Below, piece by piece: positions 9,318-17,070 of a stretch of DNA of 64,000 nucleotides. This stretch comes from Synergistaceae bacterium. GTDB lineage: Bacteria > Synergistota > Synergistia > Synergistales > Aminobacteriaceae. Location: NCBI GenBank assembly GCA_017540085.1, contig JAFYBQ010000037.1:62001-126000 (forward strand), given 5' to 3'. Each line of letters starts with the position of its first letter. Position 1 is the stretch's first letter. Made by a program: the position numbers and the translations under genes. The notes under the pieces are model-generated. The model saw only the letters and a list, made by a program, of their open reading frames with translations. It was not told where the DNA came from and made no database searches.

Positions 9318-10651
9318 TCTTCAATTTCCCGGACGATATTCGAGAGTCCCAGACTGTTTGAGCCTTTCACCAAAAGCCCCTGCCATTCGGGAATGTTCCT
9401 GAGAGCCTCAAGTGCCATTTTCCAGTCGTCAGCAAAAATATAATCCCCCTTCACGGCCTCCCGCCAAATTTCCCCGACAAGTATCACCGAGTCTATACCG
9501 TCAAGCAATGGTGCTAACTCAGCGTGATACATGGCCGAATCCGTCCCAAGCTCGCGCATTTCACCGAGTACGGCGACTTTCCCGGAGCATTTCACGCGGG
9601 CGAAAGTCTCAAGTGAAGCCCTCATTGACGCTGGATTGGCGTTGTATGCGTCATCAACCATGAATCTTTTTCCCCCGTCAAGAAATACGACCCTTCCCCG
9701 GCCTCTGAGAGCCTGAAAATCTTTGAGGGACTCGGCGCATTCCTGAAGAGAAATATTCAGCTCATGGGCGGCGGCTGAGGCAAGCGACAAGGGGACAGCG
9801 TTGTGTTTCCCCCAGATGTTGACGGTGAAGCGGGCGATCTCCTGCGATACCCTGTGAGCAAGTACGAACGACATTGCCGGGAGCGCGTATTCTGAAGTGT
9901 CGTGGCTGATGACGAAATCGGAATCCTTGTTCTCGCCGACTCCCATCGATTTCACGTAATACTTGAACGCCTCATTGAGATATTCATTGTCGTTGTTGAA
10001 GATAATCTTGCGGATGTCCGGGGCTGTGGTGATTTCCATCTTCTCGCGCAAAACTCCTTCAACACTCCCGAATCCTTCAAGGTGTACGGGGGCTACTGCG
10101 GTCAATATTGCTGTTGTCGGCGGAAAATAGTCCGTAAGCTCGCGAATTTCCCCCGGCTTGTTCGCGCCAAATTCGAGGATTAATATCTCCGTTTCTTTCG
10201 GCATTGCCATTATTGTAGCTGTACAGCCTATGAGGGTATTCAGGCTTCTTTCGGGGGCGTGAATCTTGAAGTGAGGGGATAATACTTTCTGAAGTGCGGC
10301 GCGTGTTGTTGTTTTGCCGACACTGCCGGTGATGCCGATAACCTCATCGAGATTGTGAGCTTTGAGCTTTCGTGAGGCAATTGCGGCTAAATCTCGTTCG
10401 GGATTCTCAAGCTCTATAACGGGTACGGAGAGTCCGCCGGGATTTTTGCCCTTCCTGACGATGATTAATCCTGCTCCGTTTGAGACTGCCTGCGGAATGT
10501 AGCTATGTCCGTCAACATTTTCACCCTCAAGCGCAACGAACGCCCCGCCCGGCGTAACGTCCCTGCTGTCTGTCGCAAGGTGATTCGGGAACTCCATAGC
10601 CGCGAAATTTTCGGGAACAGCGTCAAATAATTCTGCCAGCGTCATATTCAT
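9314..10651 (-). CDS. murF: UDP-MurNAc-tripeptide--D-Ala-D-Ala ligase MurF
   Basis: Mur ligase of 445 residues that adds D-Ala-D-Ala to the cytoplasmic peptidoglycan precursor. The N-terminal domain contains ATDSRDVTPGGAFVALEGEN, the central ATPase domain contains GITGSVGKTTTR (P-loop) and EFGANKPGEIREL, and the C-terminal domain contains VDDAYNANPASM. It follows murE by one base and overlaps mraY, so the three are translated from one transcript. murD is absent from this cluster. Confidence 0.95.
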   Translation of the reverse strand: MNMTLAELFDAVPENFAAMEFPNHLATDSRDVTPGGAFVALEGENVDGHSYIPQAVSNGAGLIIVRKGKNPGGLSVPVIELENPERDLAAIASRKLKAHNLDEVIGITGSVGKTTTRAALQKVLSPHFKIHAPERSLNTLIGCTATIMAMPKETEILILEFGANKPGEIRELTDYFPPTTAILTAVAPVHLEGFGSVEGVLREKMEITTAPDIRKIIFNNDNEYLNEAFKYYVKSMGVGENKDSDFVISHDTSEYALPAMSFVLAHRVSQEIARFTVNIWGKHNAVPLSLASAAAHELNISLQECAESLKDFQALRGRGRVVFLDGGKRFMVDDAYNANPASMRASLETFARVKCSGKVAVLGEMRELGTDSAMYHAELAPLLDGIDSVILVGEIWREAVKGDYIFADDWKMALEALRNIPEWQGLLVKGSNSLGLSNIVREIEE

Positions 10652-10652
10652 A

Positions 10653-12131
10653 TCAGTGTGAGTCCCTCCATGCTTTTACGGCTTCTGCGTCATTGAACGG
10701 GATTTTGTTGTTCTTGATGGTAATGAAGCGTTCCGGGCCTTTTCCTGTGATAACGAGAATGTCCCCGGCTTTGAGGCTGTCGAGGGCGATATTCACGGCT
10801 TCCGGCCTGTCGATGTTGACGCGGTAAGGCTTGCTGACTCCTTCAGCGATTGCGCGGGCGATGTCGTAGGGGTCTTCCTCGCGAGCGTTGTCTGACGTGA
10901 TAAATATCTCATCGGCAAATTCTGACGCTGCCCGGCCTAATTCGGGTCTGTTCTTCTGATACCTTCCTCCCCCGTGTCCGAACATTGATATTATCCGCCT
11001 GTCATCGCCTGAAAGTTTGCGGATTACTCCCAGAACGCTCCGCAATGCCGATGGAGTATGCGCGAAATCCACGAATACGCGCGCTCCGTTAGGCAGGTCA
11101 ATGCGTTCGAGCCGCCCGGGAACCTGCGGGACATTCGCGACCCCTTCAGCGATTGCTGAGTCATCGACTCTTCCGCGCATGGCCGTAACCGCGCAAAGGG
11201 TATTCATGATGTTGAAGTCCCCGACAAGCGGCGTGTGAAGACTGAGATCCGCGAACCCGTCAGCCTGAATCGTTATGTCCGTGCCGTCAATGCTGGTACG
11301 TGCGTCAATGACTCTTGATGACGCGCCCTCACTCAGCCCGAATCCGCGAACATTGCCGGAAAATTCCTCCGCGAGTCGTTTCCCGTAGGGGTCATCATAA
11401 TTCACAGCCCCGCAGAAATCCGGCTTTGTGTAGTCCGTGAACAATAATTTTTTGGCGGCAAAATAATTCTCCATGTCCTTGTGGAAGTCTAAATGTTCCG
11501 GGTAAAGATTCGTGAACACAGCGACATCATACAATGCACCTTTGAGCCGTCCCAAGTAAAGCCCGTGCGATGATGTTTCCATGACGCAAGCCCCGCAATG
11601 ATTCTCTACCATGTGCGACAATTGCCGCTGAACTATGCAGCTTTCGGGGGTAGTGCGGTCGGCTTCCTTCTCGTTTACGCCGTCTGACTCGATGATTGTC
11701 CCTAGTAGTCCCGTGCGTATTCCGGCGGCCTGTAGTATGGAGCGCGTAATGTAGCTCGTTGTGGTCTTGCCGTTCGTGCCTGTGATGGCGACCATCAATA
11801 ATTTTGCTGACGGATTATCGTAGACCAATGACGAAATTTCGCCGAGGTGATCCCGGACTCGCTTCACGATGATTTGCGGCAATGGCGAGTCGACTTCATG
11901 CTCACAGAGTAGCGCGCAGGCTCCGTTTGACTCGGCCATGCTGACGAATTTATGACCGTCATATACTTCACCGGCAATGCACGCGAAAAGAGTCCCCGGC
12001 TTAACGTTCCTGCTGTCTGAAATGACCTCCGAAATAGGCGCGGAAAAATCGTCCTGGGACTTCACGCGGATTTCAGCGTTCCCGCCTTTTGACCGTATAA
12101 AGCTCAGGACATCTCCAAATGTTACACCCAA
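10653..12131 (-). CDS. murE: UDP-MurNAc-L-Ala-D-Glu ligase MurE
   Basis: 492 residues with the three-domain Mur ligase layout: SDSRNVKPGTLFACIAGE, the P-loop GTNGKTTTSYI (residues about 118-128), and a C-terminal HGGGRYQKNRPELGRAA stretch. MurE adds the third residue of the stem peptide. The residue-specificity loop reads SDNAREEDP, where meso-diaminopimelate enzymes usually have DNPR. The arginine is kept and the proline is replaced by alanine, so mDAP remains the likeliest substrate but is not certain. The start is TTG at 12131. The gene begins the murE-murF-mraY run. Confidence 0.93.
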   Translation of the reverse strand: MGVTFGDVLSFIRSKGGNAEIRVKSQDDFSAPISEVISDSRNVKPGTLFACIAGEVYDGHKFVSMAESNGACALLCEHEVDSPLPQIIVKRVRDHLGEISSLVYDNPSAKLLMVAITGTNGKTTTSYITRSILQAAGIRTGLLGTIIESDGVNEKEADRTTPESCIVQRQLSHMVENHCGACVMETSSHGLYLGRLKGALYDVAVFTNLYPEHLDFHKDMENYFAAKKLLFTDYTKPDFCGAVNYDDPYGKRLAEEFSGNVRGFGLSEGASSRVIDARTSIDGTDITIQADGFADLSLHTPLVGDFNIMNTLCAVTAMRGRVDDSAIAEGVANVPQVPGRLERIDLPNGARVFVDFAHTPSALRSVLGVIRKLSGDDRRIISMFGHGGGRYQKNRPELGRAASEFADEIFITSDNAREEDPYDIARAIAEGVSKPYRVNIDRPEAVNIALDSLKAGDILVITGKGPERFITIKNNKIPFNDAEAVKAWRDSH

Positions 12132-12216
12132 AATAAAACCTGCCCTTCAGCCTGAAATTTTCTGAGACAAAGTATAATTATATAATGCTGAATTTCCTTG
12201 CGGGGTGAAAAATAAA

Positions 12217-12921
12217 ATGCTTCGGCCTCTTGTCGATATTATAATGACAGTGCTGCTTCTCCTTTCTATGTCCTATGAGCTTATCGGCCCGGTGATTTCT
12301 GAGATGCTCGCAAGAATTTCCCCGTTCACATTTGACGGCTACGAGTACGGCTCACTTGTCCACGAAATTTTAGGGATGAGCCTGATAATATTATTCTTCA
12401 TTCATTTGTGGCTGAATCGCTGGTGGCTGAGGACTCTTTTCACAGGACGCTACAATTTCACGCGGGCGATTCTGACTCTGGTCAACATAATTCTGATTGC
12501 TGATGTGATTCTGATTACGTTTACGGGGCTAGTGATGTCGAGGATGTTCGACGGGCTTTCTTTTGCTGACGGCTTGATGTCATTCGCACGATCGGCGCAT
12601 ATATCCGCGTCATTCTTGGGATACGTCATAATGAGCTTTCATATCGGCTTGAACTGGCACATATTCAGCGCAATGATGTTCAGGAAGTGGAGACCGGGAA
12701 AAATTCTGCCTCACGTTTTTGCGGCGGCCTTTATGATTTACGGGGGGTATGCGTTTGTCCGGCGTAATATTTGGGCGTATATGACTCTGGAGTCATCGTT
12801 CGTGTATTTTGACTTTGACGAGCCGTTTATTTATTTCATTGCTGACTACATAGCGGTGATGGTATTGTTCGCGTGTGTCGGTCATTACATGGTGCTGTTT
12901 CTGAGGAAGTATAAGCTGTAA
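12217..12921 (+). CDS. DUF4405 family membrane protein (cytochrome b561-like)
   Basis: About 234 residues with five to six hydrophobic helices and several membrane histidines (SLVHEILGM, FFIHLWLNRWW, SAHISASF, SFHIGLNWH). This histidine-pair pattern fits DUF4405/cytochrome-b561-like proteins that may bind haem; function unknown. I prefer ATG 12217 (GGGGTGA about 8 bases upstream) over GTG 12205. TATAAT occurs at 12173-12178 and 12181-12186, but no convincing -35 box was found. The gene lies opposite to the dcw genes on both sides and probably forms an operon with the next gene. Confidence 0.8.
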   Translation: MLRPLVDIIMTVLLLLSMSYELIGPVISEMLARISPFTFDGYEYGSLVHEILGMSLIILFFIHLWLNRWWLRTLFTGRYNFTRAILTLVNIILIADVILITFTGLVMSRMFDGLSFADGLMSFARSAHISASFLGYVIMSFHIGLNWHIFSAMMFRKWRPGKILPHVFAAAFMIYGGYAFVRRNIWAYMTLESSFVYFDFDEPFIYFIADYIAVMVLFACVGHYMVLFLRKYKL

Positions 12922-12935
12922 GGAGTGATGAAAAA

Positions 12936-13223
12936 TTGAACTTGTCGGGAATAATTATAGGGGTCTTTGCGTTTTTTATCACGGGGATATTTCACCCTAT
13001 TGTCGTGAAGTGCGAGTATTATTTTTCCGCAAAAATTTGGCCTCTTTTCCTAGTAACGGGAATCATCAGCGCGGTAATCTCTTTGTCAGTCGAAAGTGAA
13101 ATAATCTCCGGGATATTCGGGATATTAAGTTTTGTGCTGCTGTGGTGCATTCGTGAGCTGAAAGAGCAGACCGAGCGCGTCAAAAAAGGCTGGTTCCCCC
13201 GCAACCCTAACCGCAAAAATTAG
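12936..13223 (+). CDS. DUF4491 family small membrane protein
   Basis: 95 residues from a TTG start preceded by AGGAG. Three hydrophobic helices are followed by a basic, charged tail (RELKEQTERVKKGWFPRNPN). The N-terminal pattern NLSGIIIGVFAFFITGIFHP followed by IVVKCEYYF is characteristic of DUF4491. No activity is known for the family. Its stop is only three bases from the convergent ftsI stop. Confidence 0.78.
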   Translation: MNLSGIIIGVFAFFITGIFHPIVVKCEYYFSAKIWPLFLVTGIISAVISLSVESEIISGIFGILSFVLLWCIRELKEQTERVKKGWFPRNPNRKN

Positions 13224-13226
13224 CGT

Positions 13227-14906
13227 CTAGGAGAAATATTCAAGCTCGGCCATTTCCTCAACAATAGACTTGAAGACGGGCGCGGCTAAATCTCCTCCGT
13301 AATACCTCCCGTTTGACGGCTCGCCGATGGCTATAAGCATGAGATATTTCGGCTCTTCATACGGCCAGAAGCCAATGAATGACGCGACATATTTCCCCGG
13401 AGCGTAACCGCCTTTCCCCGCAACCTGAGCCGTTCCCGTTTTCCCGGCGACATCCGTTATTGTTGTTGCGGCTCTTCTCCCGGTTCCCTCTGTGATAACG
13501 CGCCTCATTGCCTCGCGAATCCATGCGGCTGTCTCAGGTGTCATAACCTCGCGCATGACTTTAGGCTCTCCCTTGTAGACAGTCTCGCCCAGAGAATTAA
13601 CCGCCTCTTTCACGATATAGGGACTCATGAGCTTTCCGCCGTTGACGACAGCGGCCATTGCCGTAACAAGCTGTAGCGGGGTAACCGCAAGTCCCTGCCC
13701 TATCGCGATATTCGCCGGGGTAATTCCGCGCCAGTTCTCCGGGTAAGGGAGGATGCCTTTTGCGACTCCGGGAAGCTCTATGTCAGCCTCGCGCCCGAAT
13801 CCCATCGTCTGAAGCGTCTCGTATGTCTTGAGCCTATCAGAGCGGACTCCAATCTGAGCCATTCCGACATTGGACGACTTTATGAGAAGCTGTGCCGTGT
13901 CAACATTTCCGAGTGCGACTCTTGCGTCCGACTCTCTGATGTAGCCGTCAGCAATCCTTATCCTTGCCGGACAGAAGAACATCTCATCCTTCTTTACCCA
14001 GTCCCTTTCGAGGGCTATGGCCATGTACACGGGCTTGAAGGTTGAGCCAGGCTCATATGTCCTGCTTACAGCGGCGTTTGAGAGCGACTCTATCGTGAGG
14101 CTTCTGCGGTTTGACGGGTCAAATGTCGGGTAGCTTGCCATTGACAGAATTTCGCCGGTGTTGGGATTCATGCAGAGGGCAACGGCCCATTTTGCTTTTT
14201 CGCGCTCGGCTGTCCTGAAGAGATGTTTTTCCACAACGTATTGAATCCGGCTGTCAAGAGTGAGTGTTACTACGGGCGTTACGGCGCGTTTTTCCGGCTC
14301 ATGCTCCATGAGGGAAGCGGCCTGACTGTTCTGACGGCGGACTACGATTTTCTGACCGGGGGGGCTGTAAAGCGTGTTGTCCCATTCCTGCTCGATTCCT
14401 GCCTGCCCTTTGTTGTCGTTGTCGCAGAAGCCGAGAACGTGAGCCATCAAATTTTGATTGGTGTACTTCCTGTAAGGCTCCTCATCTTTGCGGATAGCGC
14501 GTACTTTCTTCATCAGCTCAAAATATTTTGCGGCTTCATCTTCCGGGACTTTTCGCTTCAGGAGCATATAGCGGTTTCCCGTACCCATCAATGACACGAT
14601 TCTTTCTGTGATGTCTGGGGAGACTACCTGCGCGATTTCGGCGAGGTCATCAGATGTAACCATAGAGGGATCCACGGCGAATGTGGGAAGAGTTTCGGAG
14701 ATTACGAGCGCGTTGCCCTTAACGTCCTGAATGATTCCGCGTGTCGAACGAAGCGGGACTCTCCGCCAGTACTGCCGCTGAGACTGAGAGACTACACGCG
14801 AATCCGGCCAGCAGTGGCGCGCCGCAAGCGAACAGCCTATGACCGCGAAAAATATCACGAACAGTATCCATGGATTGCCCGCGCTCCCCTGGCGTTTAGG
14901 GGACAT
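13227..14906 (-). CDS. ftsI: Division transpeptidase FtsI (class B penicillin-binding protein)
   Basis: 559 residues with one N-terminal transmembrane helix (residues about 12-30), a dimerisation domain beginning RSTRGIIQDVKG, and a transpeptidase domain with all three motifs: STFK (S288), SSN (344-346) and KTGT (from 489). It cross-links septal peptidoglycan. There are no C-terminal PASTA domains, and the protein ends soon after the transpeptidase fold, as in FtsI of Gram-negatives. Its ATG overlaps the ftsL-like stop. The downstream neighbour is not murE, as it usually is, but two convergent foreign-strand genes. Confidence 0.94.
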   Translation of the reverse strand: MSPKRQGSAGNPWILFVIFFAVIGCSLAARHCWPDSRVVSQSQRQYWRRVPLRSTRGIIQDVKGNALVISETLPTFAVDPSMVTSDDLAEIAQVVSPDITERIVSLMGTGNRYMLLKRKVPEDEAAKYFELMKKVRAIRKDEEPYRKYTNQNLMAHVLGFCDNDNKGQAGIEQEWDNTLYSPPGQKIVVRRQNSQAASLMEHEPEKRAVTPVVTLTLDSRIQYVVEKHLFRTAEREKAKWAVALCMNPNTGEILSMASYPTFDPSNRRSLTIESLSNAAVSRTYEPGSTFKPVYMAIALERDWVKKDEMFFCPARIRIADGYIRESDARVALGNVDTAQLLIKSSNVGMAQIGVRSDRLKTYETLQTMGFGREADIELPGVAKGILPYPENWRGITPANIAIGQGLAVTPLQLVTAMAAVVNGGKLMSPYIVKEAVNSLGETVYKGEPKVMREVMTPETAAWIREAMRRVITEGTGRRAATTITDVAGKTGTAQVAGKGGYAPGKYVASFIGFWPYEEPKYLMLIAIGEPSNGRYYGGDLAAPVFKSIVEEMAELEYFS

Positions 14907-15295
14907 TATTCAGCCGTCTGCCTTCCCAAAAGCCACGCAAGACTCGAACGCCAGCCCTCAAGCCCGGATGATGAGTCGTCCTTCTTCCCTGAAAGATTCC
15001 CTGTCTTGAGCCTGACCGGGAGGGTCTCAGCTTTGATTACCTTCTGCATTCCGAGACTTTCCTTGCAGTATGAGTATATGCGGATCGGGGCAACAAGCGC
15101 GGAAAGTTCCTGCCTCAATATAACTTCTTCATCTGAATATTTCTGTATGGACTGATTGACTGACTCAAGGTAGTATGCAAGTCTCGCGGCGTGGAATCTG
15201 AGTATGCCCAGACCTATTACAAGGCTTATCACTACTCCGAGACCAAGCACAAAACCTAATGTTATCCGCAGCCTGCCGGCACTGTCTTTGCGCAC
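14906..15295 (-). CDS. ftsL: FtsL-like bitopic division protein
   Basis: 129 residues: a short basic cytoplasmic start, one transmembrane helix (residues about 10-32), then a likely coiled coil (ESVNQSIQKYSDEEVILRQE) and a disordered tail. FtsL sequences diverge strongly, so the call rests on this architecture and on position between rsmH and ftsI, the standard dcw order. FtsL connects FtsQ/DivIC to FtsW and FtsI. The start is GTG 15295, with AAGGAG almost touching it, an unusually short spacing. Confidence 0.78.
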   Translation of the reverse strand: MRKDSAGRLRITLGFVLGLGVVISLVIGLGILRFHAARLAYYLESVNQSIQKYSDEEVILRQELSALVAPIRIYSYCKESLGMQKVIKAETLPVRLKTGNLSGKKDDSSSGLEGWRSSLAWLLGRQTAE

Positions 15296-15386
15296 TCTCC
15301 TTCGCCCCCGTTTTCCTTTCTGTGAAAATTTTATGTGTGTGAAATTTTATTAGTGAAAGAATAATATCACAAGTTGCGAAAAATAC

Positions 15387-16265
15387 CTAGTTAAGAGTCA
15401 GTGAAAACGCCCTTAACTTTGCGCTCCTTGCCTTGTAGTTATTCTCAATTTCTTTCGCTGAGGGCAAAACGGGATGGCGAGTCAATATTTTTCCCCGGCC
15501 ATCATTCTGCCATTTCCTGAAAGCGTGTTTAATCAGCCTGTCTTCAAGTGAGTGATACGAGACGAATATCACAAGCGCGGAATTGTTCACTTCAGGAATT
15601 GACGCAAGGAGGGATTCAAGCTCTTCTGTCTCACGGTTGACATAAATTCTCAGAGCCTGAAATATTCTGCGGGCGGGGTGAGTTCCCATTTTCCTTTGGA
15701 CGGGCTGAGGGAGAGTCTCACGAATCAGCGCAACGAGTCCGGCGGTTGTCGTTATGGGAGTCCTTGTGCGTTTGACGGCTGAGGCGATGACTCCCGCGTA
15801 ACGTTCCTCGCCGTAAACCCGGAAGATTTCCGCCAGAGTCTTAGCGTCCGAGTCCCTGAGAACGTCTGCGGCTGTCGGCGAATCGTCATCAGGATTCATA
15901 CGCATGTCCAAAGGGCCGTCATTGTTGAACGAGAACCCCCGCCCGGAGTCTGTCAGCTGCATGTTCGACACTCCCAAGTCAAACACGAGAACGTCAAAAT
16001 CCTTCAGGCCGTCCAACTCTGAGAGGCTGCCGAAATTTTTGCACATGGCCGAGAATCTTTCACCGTAAACTGCGAGACGTTCGCGGGAAAATTTCACGGC
16101 TTCCGGGTCGCGGTCAACGCCTAAAATTTTTGCTGACGGGAATTTTTCCAGCAGGAATTGAGAGTAACCGCCGAGTCCTAATGTGCCGTCAAGGATTCGT
16201 GAATGCGGATGTGATTCGATGAGCGATGTTACTTCAGAGAGCATTACGGGTATATGTACGGGCAA
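15387..16265 (-). CDS. rsmH: 16S rRNA m4C1402 methyltransferase RsmH (MraW)
   Basis: 292 residues. Motifs are HIPVMLSEV at the N-terminus, the SAM-binding DGTLGLGGYSQFLLEKFP, VFDLGVSNMQLTDSGRGFSF, and the C-terminal SYHSLEDRLIKHAFR. It methylates C1402 in the 16S rRNA decoding centre. The open frame extends upstream to 16367, but I choose TTG 16265: AAGGTGA lies 7 bases before it and family members begin at this HIPVML. The extension would run through the divergent promoter region. No mraZ precedes it; the gene upstream is divergent. Confidence 0.93.
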   Translation of the reverse strand: MPVHIPVMLSEVTSLIESHPHSRILDGTLGLGGYSQFLLEKFPSAKILGVDRDPEAVKFSRERLAVYGERFSAMCKNFGSLSELDGLKDFDVLVFDLGVSNMQLTDSGRGFSFNNDGPLDMRMNPDDDSPTAADVLRDSDAKTLAEIFRVYGEERYAGVIASAVKRTRTPITTTAGLVALIRETLPQPVQRKMGTHPARRIFQALRIYVNRETEELESLLASIPEVNNSALVIFVSYHSLEDRLIKHAFRKWQNDGRGKILTRHPVLPSAKEIENNYKARSAKLRAFSLTLN

Positions 16266-16350
16266 TGTATTTTCACCTTTTTGTGAATATGATAACACTG
16301 CGCTAAAATTAGAGCATTCCATAAAAAATTCAAGGGGTGATGATTCTGCC

Positions 16351-17070
16351 ATGCCGGAAAAAAACACTGCCGATTTGATTCAGTCTGTGTTGGAGAAAAA
16401 CAAGGGCTTCATGACGGTGAAGAGGCTTGCGGATTCAATCGGGGCTGAAGGGCGTTACGCGCTGGGAATCAAGAAGGGCGACAGCGGCAAGATCATACAG
16501 CGGAAAATAGAGCAGTCAGAGCCGGGCAGGTTCATGTTCCGCGCCAAAGGGAACAGGATATATATTCTTGAGCCTTCCGAGCCGTCAGAGTTAGTGCTGG
16601 GACTCCTGTCAGAGAAAAAAGCGTTTGACACAAAGATTATAGGGAGCCTGCCCTACACAAGCGCAGAGTTTTACGCGGTCGTGAATGAGCTTGTCGACGA
16701 TGGGAGAGTCATAATAAAGGTCAGCGGGAGCTTCACGCCGAAAATTTACCGGGCCGGGGAAATCGTGAGGGTTGCAATTTCTGAGAATAATACGGAGTCC
16801 GAAAGTGCCGGGGAATATACGCCTGAGAAATTCCGGGAGGCTTTCGACTCTCTCGACAGGGGAAGAATTTTCGTCAGGATATGCGACCTGCGAAGACGGC
16901 TAGGATGGCCGCGTGAAGTTTTCGACAATATGCTGAAAGATTTGCGCGACAGGGAAGTGATACAGCTTCATACGGGTGATGCATCACTGATGACTCCTGA
17001 TGAGGTTGCTGACTGCTTCATTGACGAAAACAATTTCAGGAAAGGCTCGGTAACGTGGCATGTCAGATAG
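16351..17070 (+). CDS. Winged-helix domain protein heading an ATPase/nuclease/pilin operon
   Basis: 239 residues, no signal peptide or membrane segment. The sequence reads as several small winged-helix-like units: residues about 5-75 (VKRLADSIGAEGRYALGIKK and following), 80-130 (LPYTSAEFYAVVNELVDDGR) and 150-220 (RICDLRRRLGWPREVFDNML). I recognise no named family. Start ATG 16351 follows AAGGGGTGA at 10 bases. Its last 11 bases overlap the ATPase gene, implying coupled synthesis and a joint role, possibly DNA recognition. It is divergent from rsmH; the promoters must lie within 16266-16350. Confidence 0.75.
   Translation: MPEKNTADLIQSVLEKNKGFMTVKRLADSIGAEGRYALGIKKGDSGKIIQRKIEQSEPGRFMFRAKGNRIYILEPSEPSELVLGLLSEKKAFDTKIIGSLPYTSAEFYAVVNELVDDGRVIIKVSGSFTPKIYRAGEIVRVAISENNTESESAGEYTPEKFREAFDSLDRGRIFVRICDLRRRLGWPREVFDNMLKDLRDREVIQLHTGDASLMTPDEVADCFIDENNFRKGSVTWHVR

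Noticed and set aside
16265-16367. Longer RsmH start at 16367
   Set aside because: Would run through the divergent promoter region; TTG 16265 has a suitable ribosome site and the family N-terminus.
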